Shown in pieces: positions 18,816-27,708 of a DNA stretch of 64,000 nt; within the stretch, counting starts at the first letter, position 1, and the number at the start of each line of letters is the position of its first letter. This DNA is from JAAYAE01 sp963678395 (GTDB lineage Bacteria; Bacillota; Negativicutes; Acidaminococcales; Acidaminococcaceae), in NCBI GenBank assembly GCA_963678395.1, contig OY782827.1:1-64000 (forward strand). Direction: 5' to 3'. A program made the translations under genes and the position numbers. The notes beneath the pieces are model-generated. The model saw nothing but the letters and a program-made list of their open reading frames with translations. It had not been told where the DNA came from and did not search any database.

Positions 18816-18844
18816 ATCTTAACTCCAAAATTATTACCTGTCAA
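18816..18844 (-). promoter_or_regulatory. Promoter of the aromatic amino acid operon
   Basis: On the minus strand TTGACA (18839-18844) and TAAGAT (18816-18821) are spaced by exactly 17 bases, a near-consensus vegetative promoter. It is followed by the palindrome, the leader peptide and the attenuator, and would drive about 9.6 kb from 18.8 kb to the terminator at 9.2 kb. Confidence 0.8.
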
Positions 18845-18891
18845 GGGAAAAAAATGAGAACCCAAAACCACAGCTCAGACTGTTAACAATA

Positions 18892-19629
18892 TTACATCCT
18901 AAGACCTTTATAAATCATATTTAAACCACTAAGCAAAATCGTAGCCATAGCAATACGATTAAACAAATGCTGATTAATATGGAAAAAAATCTTTTCCCCG
19001 GCATAAATGCCAAGAAAAGCTGCCGGCAATGTCCACAATGGCAACCCTACTATATCAGAAAAATGTGCACTTCCAAGAACAAGCCAAACTAACATCGTAA
19101 AAATATTTGTCATAAGAAAATACAAAAACAAATTGGCACGCATTTTTTCTTTAGGTTGTTGAGCATTGAGCATATAAAGCACGATGGGCGGTCCTCCTAC
19201 ACTGGTGGAACCATTGAAAAAACCACCAATAACTCCAAAGCAAAATTGCTCTAATTTCTCATGCACTGTGTGCCAGCGATAATTAGATTTTAAAACTATA
19301 ACTGCCAAAATTAACGTCAAACCCAAAACAATGCGCAACGAATTACCATCCAAGTATTTAAGCATTATACTTCCAGGAATAATTCCAACCATAGCTCCCA
19401 AAAAAATACGTTTAACCATGTTAAATTCAAGCTCTTTTCGCACTTTAAATACCACATAAATGCGTATGTAAACACTGCCTATCAAAAGAAACATTACCGT
19501 TTCCTTAATTCCTAAAATACCGGAAAGAAGCGGGACACCTATAATTGCGTATCCAAATCCTGCTATGGTTTGAAACATAGTTGCAGCAAAAACAGCTATG
19601 GACGTTATAAATAATAAGTGTAAATCCAT
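18892..19629 (-). CDS. TauE/SafE family sulfite/anion exporter-like permease
   Basis: This is a 245-residue inner-membrane protein with seven or eight hydrophobic segments arranged as two repeats. TIAGFGYAIIGVPLL near 22 and GFFNGSTSVGGPPIVLYML near 136 are the paired family motifs. Family members move sulfite, sulfonates or other organic anions; the substrate here is unknown. It reads in the same direction as the aromatic operon but ends before that operon's own promoter, so it is a separate unit. Confidence 0.85.
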   Translation of the reverse strand: MDLHLLFITSIAVFAATMFQTIAGFGYAIIGVPLLSGILGIKETVMFLLIGSVYIRIYVVFKVRKELEFNMVKRIFLGAMVGIIPGSIMLKYLDGNSLRIVLGLTLILAVIVLKSNYRWHTVHEKLEQFCFGVIGGFFNGSTSVGGPPIVLYMLNAQQPKEKMRANLFLYFLMTNIFTMLVWLVLGSAHFSDIVGLPLWTLPAAFLGIYAGEKIFFHINQHLFNRIAMATILLSGLNMIYKGLRM

Positions 19630-19648
19630 TGAGCAAATCTCCTAACCC

Positions 19649-20283
19649 TTAGCGTCCGAGTACAACGTCTTCTATTTGTAACGCATTGCCCTTCATATCT
19701 ACAAAACGTACACGCAAATTGCCCTCTTTAGGCAATTTTTTCAAAGAAATAGTTTGCATAACTTCTTGATGAGTCAAAACCTTAGGCAAGGTAATATTGG
19801 GTGCTGCATTTCTCAAGGCTATTGTTACATTAAGCAGGCGGCCAAATAATTCCACCTTATTAATAGCTATCGCTATTTTAGCCTCACTCTCCCCGGTAGT
19901 ACCATAAAGAACTAATTTGTTTGCATAAGTTTTACCAGCGTAACGAACTTTTGCCTTCTGCGTCAGCGATTGAGAGTTCGTAGCCATTTTTGCCTTAAAA
20001 TCATGTTTTTTTCAACCATATTTGTTGCTGTTTGGGCATTGTTTACAACTGCGCCAAAAGTTAAACTTAGTGGGTAACCGCTAGTCCCCTGCCAAACCCA
20101 GGCACTATTGGCCCTGTTTACATATAATATTTTACCTGCCTCCATAACACGTGCCACAGTAAAAAGCTCACCATCTGCCAAAAGTGTTTTGCTCTCCTTG
20201 GCAGACACGACTGTCGAGCTTAAACACAAAGCAGTTATAGCTATTGCCAGTACCATTTTTTTATAAATATGTATGAATTTCAT
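19649..20283 (-). pseudogene. Secreted protein of unknown function, one frameshift
   Basis: Two frames (19963-20283 and 19649-19987) appear to be one protein of about 210 residues. A signal peptide is clear at the start (MKFIHIYKKMVLAIAITALC, cleavage likely after VSA). The mature part shows no motif I recognise and looks like short beta-strands. Adding one base in the 7-base A run (T7 at 20006-20012) joins the frames through VEKKHDFKAKMATNSQ. It might instead be two separate genes, but the second frame then has no ribosome site. Confidence 0.55.
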
Positions 20284-20372
20284 TTTTTCCCCTCCCTATC
20301 TTTATATCTTTTATTATACACGAAAACAAAAAGAAATTAGCCATTTAAATATTTTTTCATATATCATATTAT

Positions 20373-20401
20373 TTGCAACAATCCTTAATTTAACTTATAA
20401 T
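20373..20401 (+). promoter_or_regulatory. Promoter for the Mrp gene
   Basis: TTGCAA at 20373-20378 and TATAAT at 20396-20401 are spaced by 17 bases, 41 bases before the ATG, which also has a GAAGGAGG ribosome site. Confidence 0.7.
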
Positions 20402-20441
20402 CATACTAGTTATACTAAAACTTTTTGAAGGAGGAATCATA

Positions 20442-21284
20442 ATGTCAGAATGCGATAACTGTTCTCACGAGGATTGTGCCAGCTGTAGTAACAAACCTGA
20501 ACCCAGTGAACAAGACCTCAATATTGAAAAATTTTTAAGCCAAGTAAAAAATAAATTGGTGATAATGAGTGGTAAAGGTGGCGTAGGTAAAAGCACTGTA
20601 GCTGCTGACATAGCAGTACTTTTAAGTAAAAAAGGCTTTAAAGTTGGGCTCTTAGACGTTGATCTTCACGGGCCAAGTATTGCCGGCATACTTGGTTTAA
20701 CCGGTATTCCAATTAATGCCGTGGGAAATAAAATGCTCCCATACCAGTACAATGATAATTTAGAAGTAATGACCGTACAGAGCCTTCTTGCCGATAATGA
20801 TGCCGCCCTTATTTGGCGTGGGCCGGTAAAAATCGGCGTAATTCGTCAATTTTTGGCTGACACTCAGTGGTCACCACTTGACTATTTAATTATCGACTGC
20901 CCACCAGGAACCGGTGACGAGCCTTTGACTGTTGTCCAAACTATTCCTGATGCCAAAGCCATAGTGGTTACTACTCCTCAGGAAATAGCCCTGGCCGATG
21001 TGCGCAAGTCTCTGAATTTCTGTGAATTGGCAAAAATTCCCGTTGCCGGCATTGTCGAAAATATGAGCGGTTTTATTTGTCCTAATTGTCATACCGTGCA
21101 CAATATTTTCAAAAGTGGTGGTGGCGAAAAATTAGCTGCTGAAAAACATATTCCTTTCTTAGGAAAAATTCCTATTGACCCGCAGGTTGTGGAAAGCGAT
21201 GATAATGGTGACCCCCTAGATAAATTAAGTAATGAAACAAATGTGGCCTTAGAAGCTATTGTAAAAAACTTACTGGAAAATTAA
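20442..21284 (+). CDS. mrp: Mrp/NBP35-family iron-sulfur carrier ATPase
   Basis: This cytoplasmic P-loop protein of 280 residues assembles or carries [4Fe-4S] clusters. A Cys-rich N terminus (CDNCSHEDCASCSN) precedes the deviant Walker A IMSGKGGVGKSTVAADIA near 42, then LLDVDLHGPSI, DCPPGTGDEPLT, and a C-terminal CPNC pair that bridges clusters in the dimer. No Fe-S scaffold gene is adjacent. A terminator follows. Confidence 0.93.
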   Translation: MSECDNCSHEDCASCSNKPEPSEQDLNIEKFLSQVKNKLVIMSGKGGVGKSTVAADIAVLLSKKGFKVGLLDVDLHGPSIAGILGLTGIPINAVGNKMLPYQYNDNLEVMTVQSLLADNDAALIWRGPVKIGVIRQFLADTQWSPLDYLIIDCPPGTGDEPLTVVQTIPDAKAIVVTTPQEIALADVRKSLNFCELAKIPVAGIVENMSGFICPNCHTVHNIFKSGGGEKLAAEKHIPFLGKIPIDPQVVESDDNGDPLDKLSNETNVALEAIVKNLLEN

Positions 21285-21323
21285 GTTTCCTAAAAAATAT
21301 CATTCTAGTTATTAGACTAATAC

Positions 21324-21365
21324 AAAAAAGAAGGTAGAGATTTTATCCCTCTACCTTCTTTTTTT
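21324..21365. terminator. Bidirectional terminator shared by mrp and a leftward RNA
   Basis: AAAAAAGAAGGTAGAG and CTCTACCTTCTTTTTT form a perfect long stem around an eight-base loop, with an A run on one side and a T run on the other. It can end mrp on the plus strand and the candidate RNA on the minus strand. Confidence 0.9.
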
Positions 21366-21629
21366 GACGCGACCACCAAGTGAAAAATCAAACATTTTCC
21401 TGCTACTATGAACATACGGAATGAGTAAGGCGACCACGTCACCAAACACCCTCCCAGGTGTTGCCTTTAAACAAAGGGGTAGGCATTACCTACCTACCCC
21501 TTGTATAAAAATAGGCTAGAAGGACAAAACCCACTCTAGGCTATTCCGAGCAATAACTCTGCAACGAAAATAAAACTATCTTCAAACATCCCAATCCTTC
21601 TCCACCTATTTAAATCTATCCTTATTTTC
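21366..21629 (-). ncRNA. Candidate structured non-coding RNA of unknown class
   Basis: A strong minus-strand promoter (21636-21664) and the shared terminator enclose about 265-300 bases with no long reading frame. Several stable hairpins are visible in the minus-strand RNA: AAGGGGTAGG with CCTACCCCTT, AACACC with GGTGTT nested inside AAGGC with GCCTT, and AATAG-CTAGA with TCTAG-CTATT around a single C/C mismatch. I compared it by eye with RNase P, tmRNA, SRP, 6S and c-di-GMP riboswitch hallmarks and found no fit. A 17-codon hydrophobic frame lies near its 5' end. Confidence 0.55.
21536..21589 (-). CDS. Possible 17-aa hydrophobic peptide inside the candidate RNA
   Basis: GGAGAAGG ends about six bases before an ATG that opens a 17-residue frame, MFEDSFIFVAELLLGIA. 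It could be a leader peptide or a small membrane peptide of a dual-function RNA, or a chance frame. Only the ribosome site and the hydrophobic content support it. Confidence 0.25.
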   Translation of the reverse strand: MFEDSFIFVAELLLGIA

Positions 21630-21635
21630 AACTAA

Positions 21636-21664
21636 ATTATACCCCGAAAATTTATAAAATGCAA
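21636..21664 (-). promoter_or_regulatory. Promoter of the candidate non-coding RNA
   Basis: On the minus strand TTGCAT (21659-21664) and a perfect TATAAT (21636-21641) are spaced by 17 bases. No protein gene of normal size lies between it and the terminator at 21324. Confidence 0.7.
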
Positions 21665-21715
21665 GCAATTATCAGAATATTTAGTTTTATCCATCGGTAA
21701 CCTAATATATATTTA

Positions 21716-24700
21716 TCAAGCTAGTTTTATCGGGTCGTGACCATACAAACAATAACCATTTCGACCTTTATCTTTTATTAAATATAAGGCTTCATCGGCA
21801 TGTTTATATAACTCCTCAAAAGTAGTTCCATGTTGCGGAGCTATAGCCGCCCCCACTGAACAAGTCACCGGTGCCGTAGTCAAATGAAAATGCTCATTAG
21901 CAATAATATTACAGATCTCTTTAGCCTTTTTAAGCAACAACTCCTCATTCCCCATACCTTCCAATAGGACAGCAAATTCATCTCCGCCTAAGCGGCAAAC
22001 ACAATCATCCTTGCGGAAAATTCTATGGATGGTTTTAACTAAAGTACACAAAACTTGATCACCCTTTTGATGACCATATGTATCATTAACTTCTTTAAAT
22101 TTGTCCAGGTCAAAAATAACAAAGGCGGTATAAGTATCATCGCCCAACCTTTCAAGTTTATCCTTAGCAAGCCTGCTTAACGCCCCTCTATTATACGCTC
22201 CCGTCAATGCATCGTGTTCAGCAGCATACTTAATTTTAACTTCCGCCAATTTTTCTGCATGAATATTTTTCACGACAATAAACAACATTATATGTCCATT
22301 TAATGGGTTTCGTGCAAAACTATACCTATTTTTATACCATTGGCTGCCACTATGCTCATTATCTGTCCGCAAATATTCTTTGTTAACCTCTGTAGTTCCA
22401 GATTCATATAAATTAATCATTTCCCTGCTTGCAACAAAGTGCATAAGCTCTTTTTGGAATACAGGATGTACTCTTTTTTTTTTGACTTCCATAGCCACTT
22501 CGGAAAAATGCGTATTATCTATATTCCAATGCGAGTTAACCGGTTCACATGATGTATAAATAATCTTGTCCGTAGTTAAATCTACCTCATAGAAGTACTT
22601 GCAGCGTTTAATTTCATTGCTCTTATAACTAATTTCCTGATTATACTTAGCTTCCATTTCCTTTTGTTTAGATACATCTACCACCACACCCACAGCCCGT
22701 ACAGGTTCTCCTGCATCGTTTTTTACAATACCATATTTAAATTGCAGCCAAATATATTTTTTTTCGTGGCTTGGTTTCACTCGAACAACTAGTGGAGGAG
22801 CTAATTTCCCCTTGCTAACTCTAGTGTAGAACGCCTCTACTTTTTTTCATCTTCCGGATGAATAATTTTTCTTGCCAGTGCTTTATCTTGAATATTTATT
22901 ACCTCGCCGCCTAATCCAAATGGGCGCATTGCTACTTTATTAAGCACAAACTTCTGCGAAGCAATATCAAATTCCCAAATATTTGTTTTAGATTCTGCTA
23001 AGACCAATTGCAAGCGTCTACCATTAATTTTGTTCTTTATTTCCTCTTCTTTACGCTCTGTCATATCTTCTATTGAACATAGATAAAAAGTTTTTTTGCT
23101 ATCGTGATAAATAGCCCTCATATTACTATGCAGCCAAACCATTTTACCGGACTTCATCGTATACCAACGACTGTCAAAAGTTACTTCTTGCTCACTAACT
23201 TTCGCAGCTCTAATCATTGCGATAAAACCTCTAAGATCAGCCTTATGAATACCTTCTAAAACGTTTTTATGTTTGAATTTCAGTTCCAATCTCTCTTGCC
23301 CAAAGATACAATTAAATCTATCATTTGCTCTAATAATAGATAACCTTTTGCCCTGTTCCTCCAACAATGCCAACTCACCTACAAAAACGTTGAAAATATT
23401 ACTAGCCATAGAATTATGCCGGCAAAACTCTTCTATTAATTATATTGTTTGGGCGTTCTTTTATTTTTTCTTCACAAAATACATCCTTACAATTGTTAAG
23501 CGTATAAATAAAATCAGCATCTTTTTGTGGCTTAGACAACAAATACCCTTGTCCCATATTACAACCTAAACTACGCAAAAAAGATACCTGCGTTTCCGTC
23601 TCAATGCCTTCGGCAATAATAGGTAAATCAAACCATGTAGCTAAATTAACTACAAAAGAAAACATATTACTATTGCTAGTATCGTCAGCTAAGTCTGCCT
23701 TTTCCATAAATTTCATGTCTAATTTTAAAACATCTACAGCCACTTCATTTAACATATTTAGCGAGGAATAACCTTTGCCAAAATCATCCATAGCAATCTT
23801 AAACCCTGCCGCCTTAAGTTGCCTAATAACTGCAATTAGTTGCTGCGTGCTCTCTGTATAAACGCTTTCCGTTATTTCTAGTTCTAAAAGACTAGCCGGT
23901 ATCGAATATTTTTTTGCGCAAAGCACAAAGCCTTGCACAAAGCCCTTCTTTATATATATCTAGTCGCGAAATATTAACAGATATTGGTACCGTTTTCAAT
24001 CCCTGATCTATTGTTATTCTAATAAAAATACATACTTGTTCCCAAACATACTCATCTAAAACAGTTATACAGCCATTTTTTTCAAAAATTTCGATAAATT
24101 TTTCTGGGGCAATAATCCCCTTAGTTGGATGTTCCCATCTTACTAAGGCTTCAGCACCAATAAGAATATTATTAGTTAAATTAAACTTGGGTTGATAATA
24201 AACCTTAAATTCATCATTTTTAAGGGCATTATGCATCTCGCTAAGAATTTTTTGTTCCTTAAGCATACCAATTCTGTCTGTTTCAGAATAAATTCTAAGT
24301 GTACTTATATAATTATTATGATCCTTGCATGCTGCAAAATGCGCCCGTTCAGCCATGATTTCAATGGGCAAATCCGCTTTTTCAGCATGATAAACACCTA
24401 TGGCCACTGAACCTTTTATAGCCGCCTCATTTTCATTTAGTTTTTGTATGAAAAATTGTAGAAGTTTTGCCCCTATATCACTACTTCTAACTGCACAAAC
24501 CACAAAACTTTCATTATCCAAACGTCCAAAGAGGACCTTTTGCGTATGCAAAAAATAATAAAGTTGGTTAGCAATAAAGCATAATAAATTGTTCCCCGCT
24601 TCAGAACCCAGCAAATCATTTAAAAGATTAAAGCGCTTTAAACTTAAACAAACTATGTCAAAAGGAACACCTTGCTTTTCCTGCAAGAAAACAGTTGTTT

Positions 24701-25142
24701 TACGCACAAAGGTTTGCATAGTATAAACGCCGGTCAGGGTATCATGATCATTGGATACCTGAACGTTATTACCGCCAGATAAAAGCAATAATCTGGCTAA
24801 ACACTGCCTCAACTCCACTGGCTCTATTGGCCTATAAAGAATTTCTGAAACGCCCAACGCAACTCTTTTTTTATCAGCAACTTTTTCATCAAAACTAGCT
24901 ATTACTAAAACCGGTAAAGATTTTAGTGTTGATTTCTCGTTTTTTAGACGCATAAATTCAACTTTGTCAATTTTAATGTCATCTAGTACAATAACATCAA
25001 CTTTTTCTTGCGCAAGTAACACAAAAGCTTCTTGAGCATTTATGGCTTCTAGTACCAGATAGTCACCAGCCAAAATATGCTTAAGCAATATTCTATTGGG
25101 TTTTTGGTCAGCAACAATCAAAACAGCTTTCATTTTAGACAT
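21716..25142 (-). pseudogene. REC-GGDEF-EAL-PAS-PAS-GGDEF cyclic-di-GMP signalling protein, three frameshifts
   Basis: Four consecutive frames (23892-25142, 23414-23938, 22837-23409, 21716-22780) read as one protein of about 1140 residues. In order: a receiver-like domain (Asp in DVIVLDDI), a GGDEF domain with a degenerate signature (GRLDNESF), an EAL domain with intact GAEALVRWEH, LELEITES, MDDFGKGYSS and AEGIETE, two PAS-like regions, and a GGDEF domain with an intact RLGGDEFAVLL. It would make and break cyclic di-GMP in response to signals. Breaks lie at a 7-base A run (23909-23915), near 23430, and at a 7-base A run (22841-22847). The start ATG at 25142 follows AGAGGTG. The fragments could be separate genes, but their joins are too clean for that. 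Confidence 0.7.
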
Positions 25143-25164
25143 AAGAAGCACCTCTAATTTTTAG

Positions 25165-25355
25165 TCCTCTTGTAGGCACAGTGGGCATAAAACCAAATTT
25201 TCCCATGCACTGAACAAGCCTTTAAGTGAGATTCGGGAGCAACATCCTAAAAGCAGTACCGGCCAGCAATACCTTCCTAGTTCACTTGCGCATATTTAGC
25301 TATTTTTTTGCGCGCATCTGCCGCTTGCACTACCTGGTTATTAGCTATACATACA
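25165..25355 (-). ncRNA. Possible structured RNA, 6S-like
   Basis: The 230-base gap between two leftward genes can fold into one long irregular hairpin. Outer arms GTAG..GCA..GGC..AT pair with AT..GCC..TGC..CTAC, and inner arms pair through ATGC with GCAT and AAGTGA with TCACTT. The minus strand carries GCAAGCGG near the 5' side, which resembles the 5' arm of E. coli 6S RNA. No clean promoter or terminator is seen, and it could instead be the 5' leader of the cyclic-di-GMP gene. Confidence 0.3.
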
Positions 25356-25382
25356 AACCTTGAATTATATATATATTATAAA

Positions 25383-26198
25383 CTATTCCATACGAATATC
25401 CTTTTCATATATTATCGGTATACCAATAATACGGCTAGGAACAAAAGTACCATGACAATCACTACCACCACTAATTAAACTATTGTGATCGTGACAATAC
25501 TTTACCAAAGTAGCCGTATCTTCCAGACTATGACCAGAATGATAACATTCAAAGCCATCAAAACTTTTGTCACCTAAAGCCGCCAGCGTAATATCTAAGC
25601 CCGCACCATGAAAATCACTAGTGCTATGTGCCAAAAAAGCCTTGCCTCTAGCAGCATGAATTACCTGTATAGCTTCTTCTATAGTAGGAAATTGAGGAAA
25701 ACGCAAATCATTATTTTCCGTAAAAATATGCCTAAAAAAATCATCTACGTCCTTACACAATCCTCTATCCTGCAAATAATTAACCGATTTAAACCCGCCC
25801 CGCCTTCTATCATAATTGTAGTTATGGTAATCTTCCATGGTTATAGGCCAACCTTTATCAATCAGTACAGAAATACTTTCTTCGTCCTTTTTTTCCAACA
25901 AATCCGTATTATGCTGTAGAAGTTCTAACAACTTTTTATTAGTTACATCAATGTCGTATCCTAAAATATGGTAGCTATGATCGCCATAGGTAGTTGATAT
26001 CTCTACACCTCTATAAGATTTTATTCCCACCTTAGCAGCCAGATTTTCAGTTGTCAAAACATTAGCAACGCTTTCGTGATCTGTTACTGCCATAATTCCT
26101 AATCCAGCTTTTTGGGCTGCCAAAACTAATTCTTCCGGGGTCCATGTCCCATCAGAAGCTGTAGTATGCAAGTGCAAATCCGCACGCAATAATTTCAT
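25383..26198 (-). CDS. PHP-domain phosphoesterase (YciV/RNase AM-like)
   Basis: This predicted cytoplasmic metal-dependent phosphoesterase has 271 residues. PHP motifs are in order: ADLHLHTTASDGTWTP (motif I) at residue 6, AVTDHES near 38, the Glu in YRGVEISTTYGDHSYHILGY near 65, FLAHSTSDFHGAG near 190, and GGSDCHGTF near 250. Relatives act on 3',5'-nucleoside bisphosphates or trim RNA 5' ends; the substrate is not certain here. Confidence 0.85.
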   Translation of the reverse strand: MKLLRADLHLHTTASDGTWTPEELVLAAQKAGLGIMAVTDHESVANVLTTENLAAKVGIKSYRGVEISTTYGDHSYHILGYDIDVTNKKLLELLQHNTDLLEKKDEESISVLIDKGWPITMEDYHNYNYDRRRGGFKSVNYLQDRGLCKDVDDFFRHIFTENNDLRFPQFPTIEEAIQVIHAARGKAFLAHSTSDFHGAGLDITLAALGDKSFDGFECYHSGHSLEDTATLVKYCHDHNSLISGGSDCHGTFVPSRIIGIPIIYEKDIRME

Positions 26199-26338
26199 GT
26201 TCTAATCCCTTTCAATCTTTGATGTACAGTTTGATTTTACTACAAAAAATCATAAACTTCCACCTAGCCCCCTACTTTTATTACATTTGCTAATATATTG
26301 GACCTAGGTCAATACTGTAGACACAAATAGTTTAACTT

Positions 26339-27142
26339 TTATGCTGTAGATTTTGCTGCGTCTTCAAACTCCTGCGGAGTCATATACTTTATACTGCCAT
26401 GAATCCTCTTTCGGTTATACCATGATTCAATATATTCAAAGATGGCTTTACCGGCCATCTTGAAATCATAATACCTGTTATGGTTCACTTCTTCCTTCTT
26501 CAATCCGGAATGGAAAGATTCAATGCAGGCATTATCGTAGGGGTTTCCCTTACGGCTGTAAGAATGAACCATATTTTTTCTTACAAGCTCATCTTCAAAC
26601 ATTTGACTAGTGTATTGAGTTCCAAGATCACTATGCAAAATTATTCCTGTTGTATCACTGACATTAAGGCAGGCATTTTCAATAGCTTGTACCGCTAGTT
26701 CTGCTGTCATCCTTTTTGCATAGGCATAGCCGATAATCTTCTTGCTGGCCAAGTCCATTACTGACGCCAGATATGTCCAACCATCAATAACTGTATGGAT
26801 ATAGGTTATGTCTGTACACCATTTTTTGTTGATTGCTGCACTTTTGAAATCTCTGTTTAACAAATTGTCATGTTCTTCAACCAAACATTTAGAAGAATAA
26901 TACCTGTATTTCTTTACTACTATTGCCCTGAGCCCTAATTCTGCCATATGCCTTTGGACACGCTTTAGACTGGCCTTTATGCCAAGAGCTTCTAATACTT
27001 TCTGTATCTTTGGTGCTCCATATCTCTTCTTGTTTTCTTCGAAAACATCTTTTATTGTTTCTAGGAACTTCTGTTTGTTTATTTTTCTGGCAGATGTTAC
27101 GAGACATAAGGACTTATAATAGGTGCCTCGAGGAAGGTTCAA
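26339..27142 (-). CDS. IS3-family transposase OrfB (made as OrfAB by frameshifting)
   Basis: This is the integrase-core half of the transposase. The frame at 26339-27142 begins at a TTG (LPRGTYYK) but remains open further upstream, and a -1 shift at the OrfA slippery A run joins the two through KKSYSHIRTKTLGE. An HTH_21 region (KRYGAPKIQKVLEALG) precedes the rve core with TDITYIHTVIDG, HSDLGTQYTS and ESFHSGLKKEE giving the DDE triad. It appears intact. Confidence 0.92.
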   Translation of the reverse strand: MNLPRGTYYKSLCLVTSARKINKQKFLETIKDVFEENKKRYGAPKIQKVLEALGIKASLKRVQRHMAELGLRAIVVKKYRYYSSKCLVEEHDNLLNRDFKSAAINKKWCTDITYIHTVIDGWTYLASVMDLASKKIIGYAYAKRMTAELAVQAIENACLNVSDTTGIILHSDLGTQYTSQMFEDELVRKNMVHSYSRKGNPYDNACIESFHSGLKKEEVNHNRYYDFKMAGKAIFEYIESWYNRKRIHGSIKYMTPQEFEDAAKSTA

Positions 27143-27207
27143 TACTTTGCAGGTGCGCTTTACTGTATACTGGGCTTTGTATCTATTGATGAAGCCAACT
27201 GTTTCTC

Positions 27208-27483
27208 CTAGTGTTTTCGTGCGAATATGGCTGTAGCTTTTTTTAATATTTCGTTCTCCATTTCCAGCTCTGCAATACGTTTCTTCATCTTCTCATATTC
27301 CTTGGAAGTAATTTCTTCATCGTGTAGTCCCTTAACTGGGGAGAGTTCTTTTATCCATTTATAAATTGTTACTGCAGTTACGCCATATTCACTGCTAAGG
27401 TAGCTTACGCTACTACCGGATTGATACAAAGCTACTATTTGTTTTTTAAATTCATCGGTAAATCTTATTCCATTTTTGGACAA
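27208..27483 (-). CDS. IS3-family transposase OrfA (helix-turn-helix, leucine zipper)
   Basis: This is the 91-residue DNA-binding half of the transposase. It has an HTH_Tnp_1 domain (FTDEFKKQIVALYQSGSS, then VTAVTIYKWIKE) and a heptad-type coiled coil (MKKRIAELEMENEILKKA). The A run followed by G in the ILKKA codons (around 27238-27244) is the usual -1 frameshift site producing OrfAB. The start is TTG at 27483. Confidence 0.92.
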   Translation of the reverse strand: MSKNGIRFTDEFKKQIVALYQSGSSVSYLSSEYGVTAVTIYKWIKELSPVKGLHDEEITSKEYEKMKKRIAELEMENEILKKATAIFARKH

Positions 27484-27708
27484 GGTTTAACACGCCCTTT
27501 CTAAATTGATTTTAGCTTGTTAAACTTTTCGTGTCCATTCTTATATACTAGTACCATCTTTTAGAATATAGTACTATTAAAGGACCCTAAATACATTTAA
27601 TCCCTCTATTTAACCTAACTATGTTTCATGGCAAAATGTATCTACTTCTAGTCCTTTTAATATCTAGTAACCTTGATCTTTGCTTTTTATACTTACCCCA
27701 CTGCGCCC

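Larger units (their letters stand above)
26299..27537 (-). mobile_element. IS3-family insertion sequence, complete copy 2
   Basis: This is a full element of about 1.24 kb with OrfA and OrfB overlapping in the usual IS3 manner. The left end reads TGGACACGAAAAGTTTAAC inward from 27537. Near the other end TAGACACAAATAGTTTAAC (26318-26336) matches it at 16 of 19 bases, while identity to copy 1 extends to a TGGACC tip at 26299. I could not see a clear target duplication (TAT on one side, TTC on the other). It stands between the PHP gene and the ArnT-like gene. Confidence 0.88.

Noticed and set aside
18540..18850. T-box riboswitch before the aromatic operon
   Set aside because: The T-box core sequence and a specifier loop are absent; a Phe/Tyr leader peptide explains the terminator better.
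21366..21640. Cyclic-di-GMP riboswitch serving the nearby GGDEF gene
   Set aside because: The GACGCAAAGC-type core is missing and the RNA points away from that gene, toward the mrp terminator.
1..27537. Composite transposon formed by the two IS copies
   Set aside because: The block holds core biosynthetic genes with native-looking composition, no clear target duplication was seen, and copy 1 is cut by the window edge.
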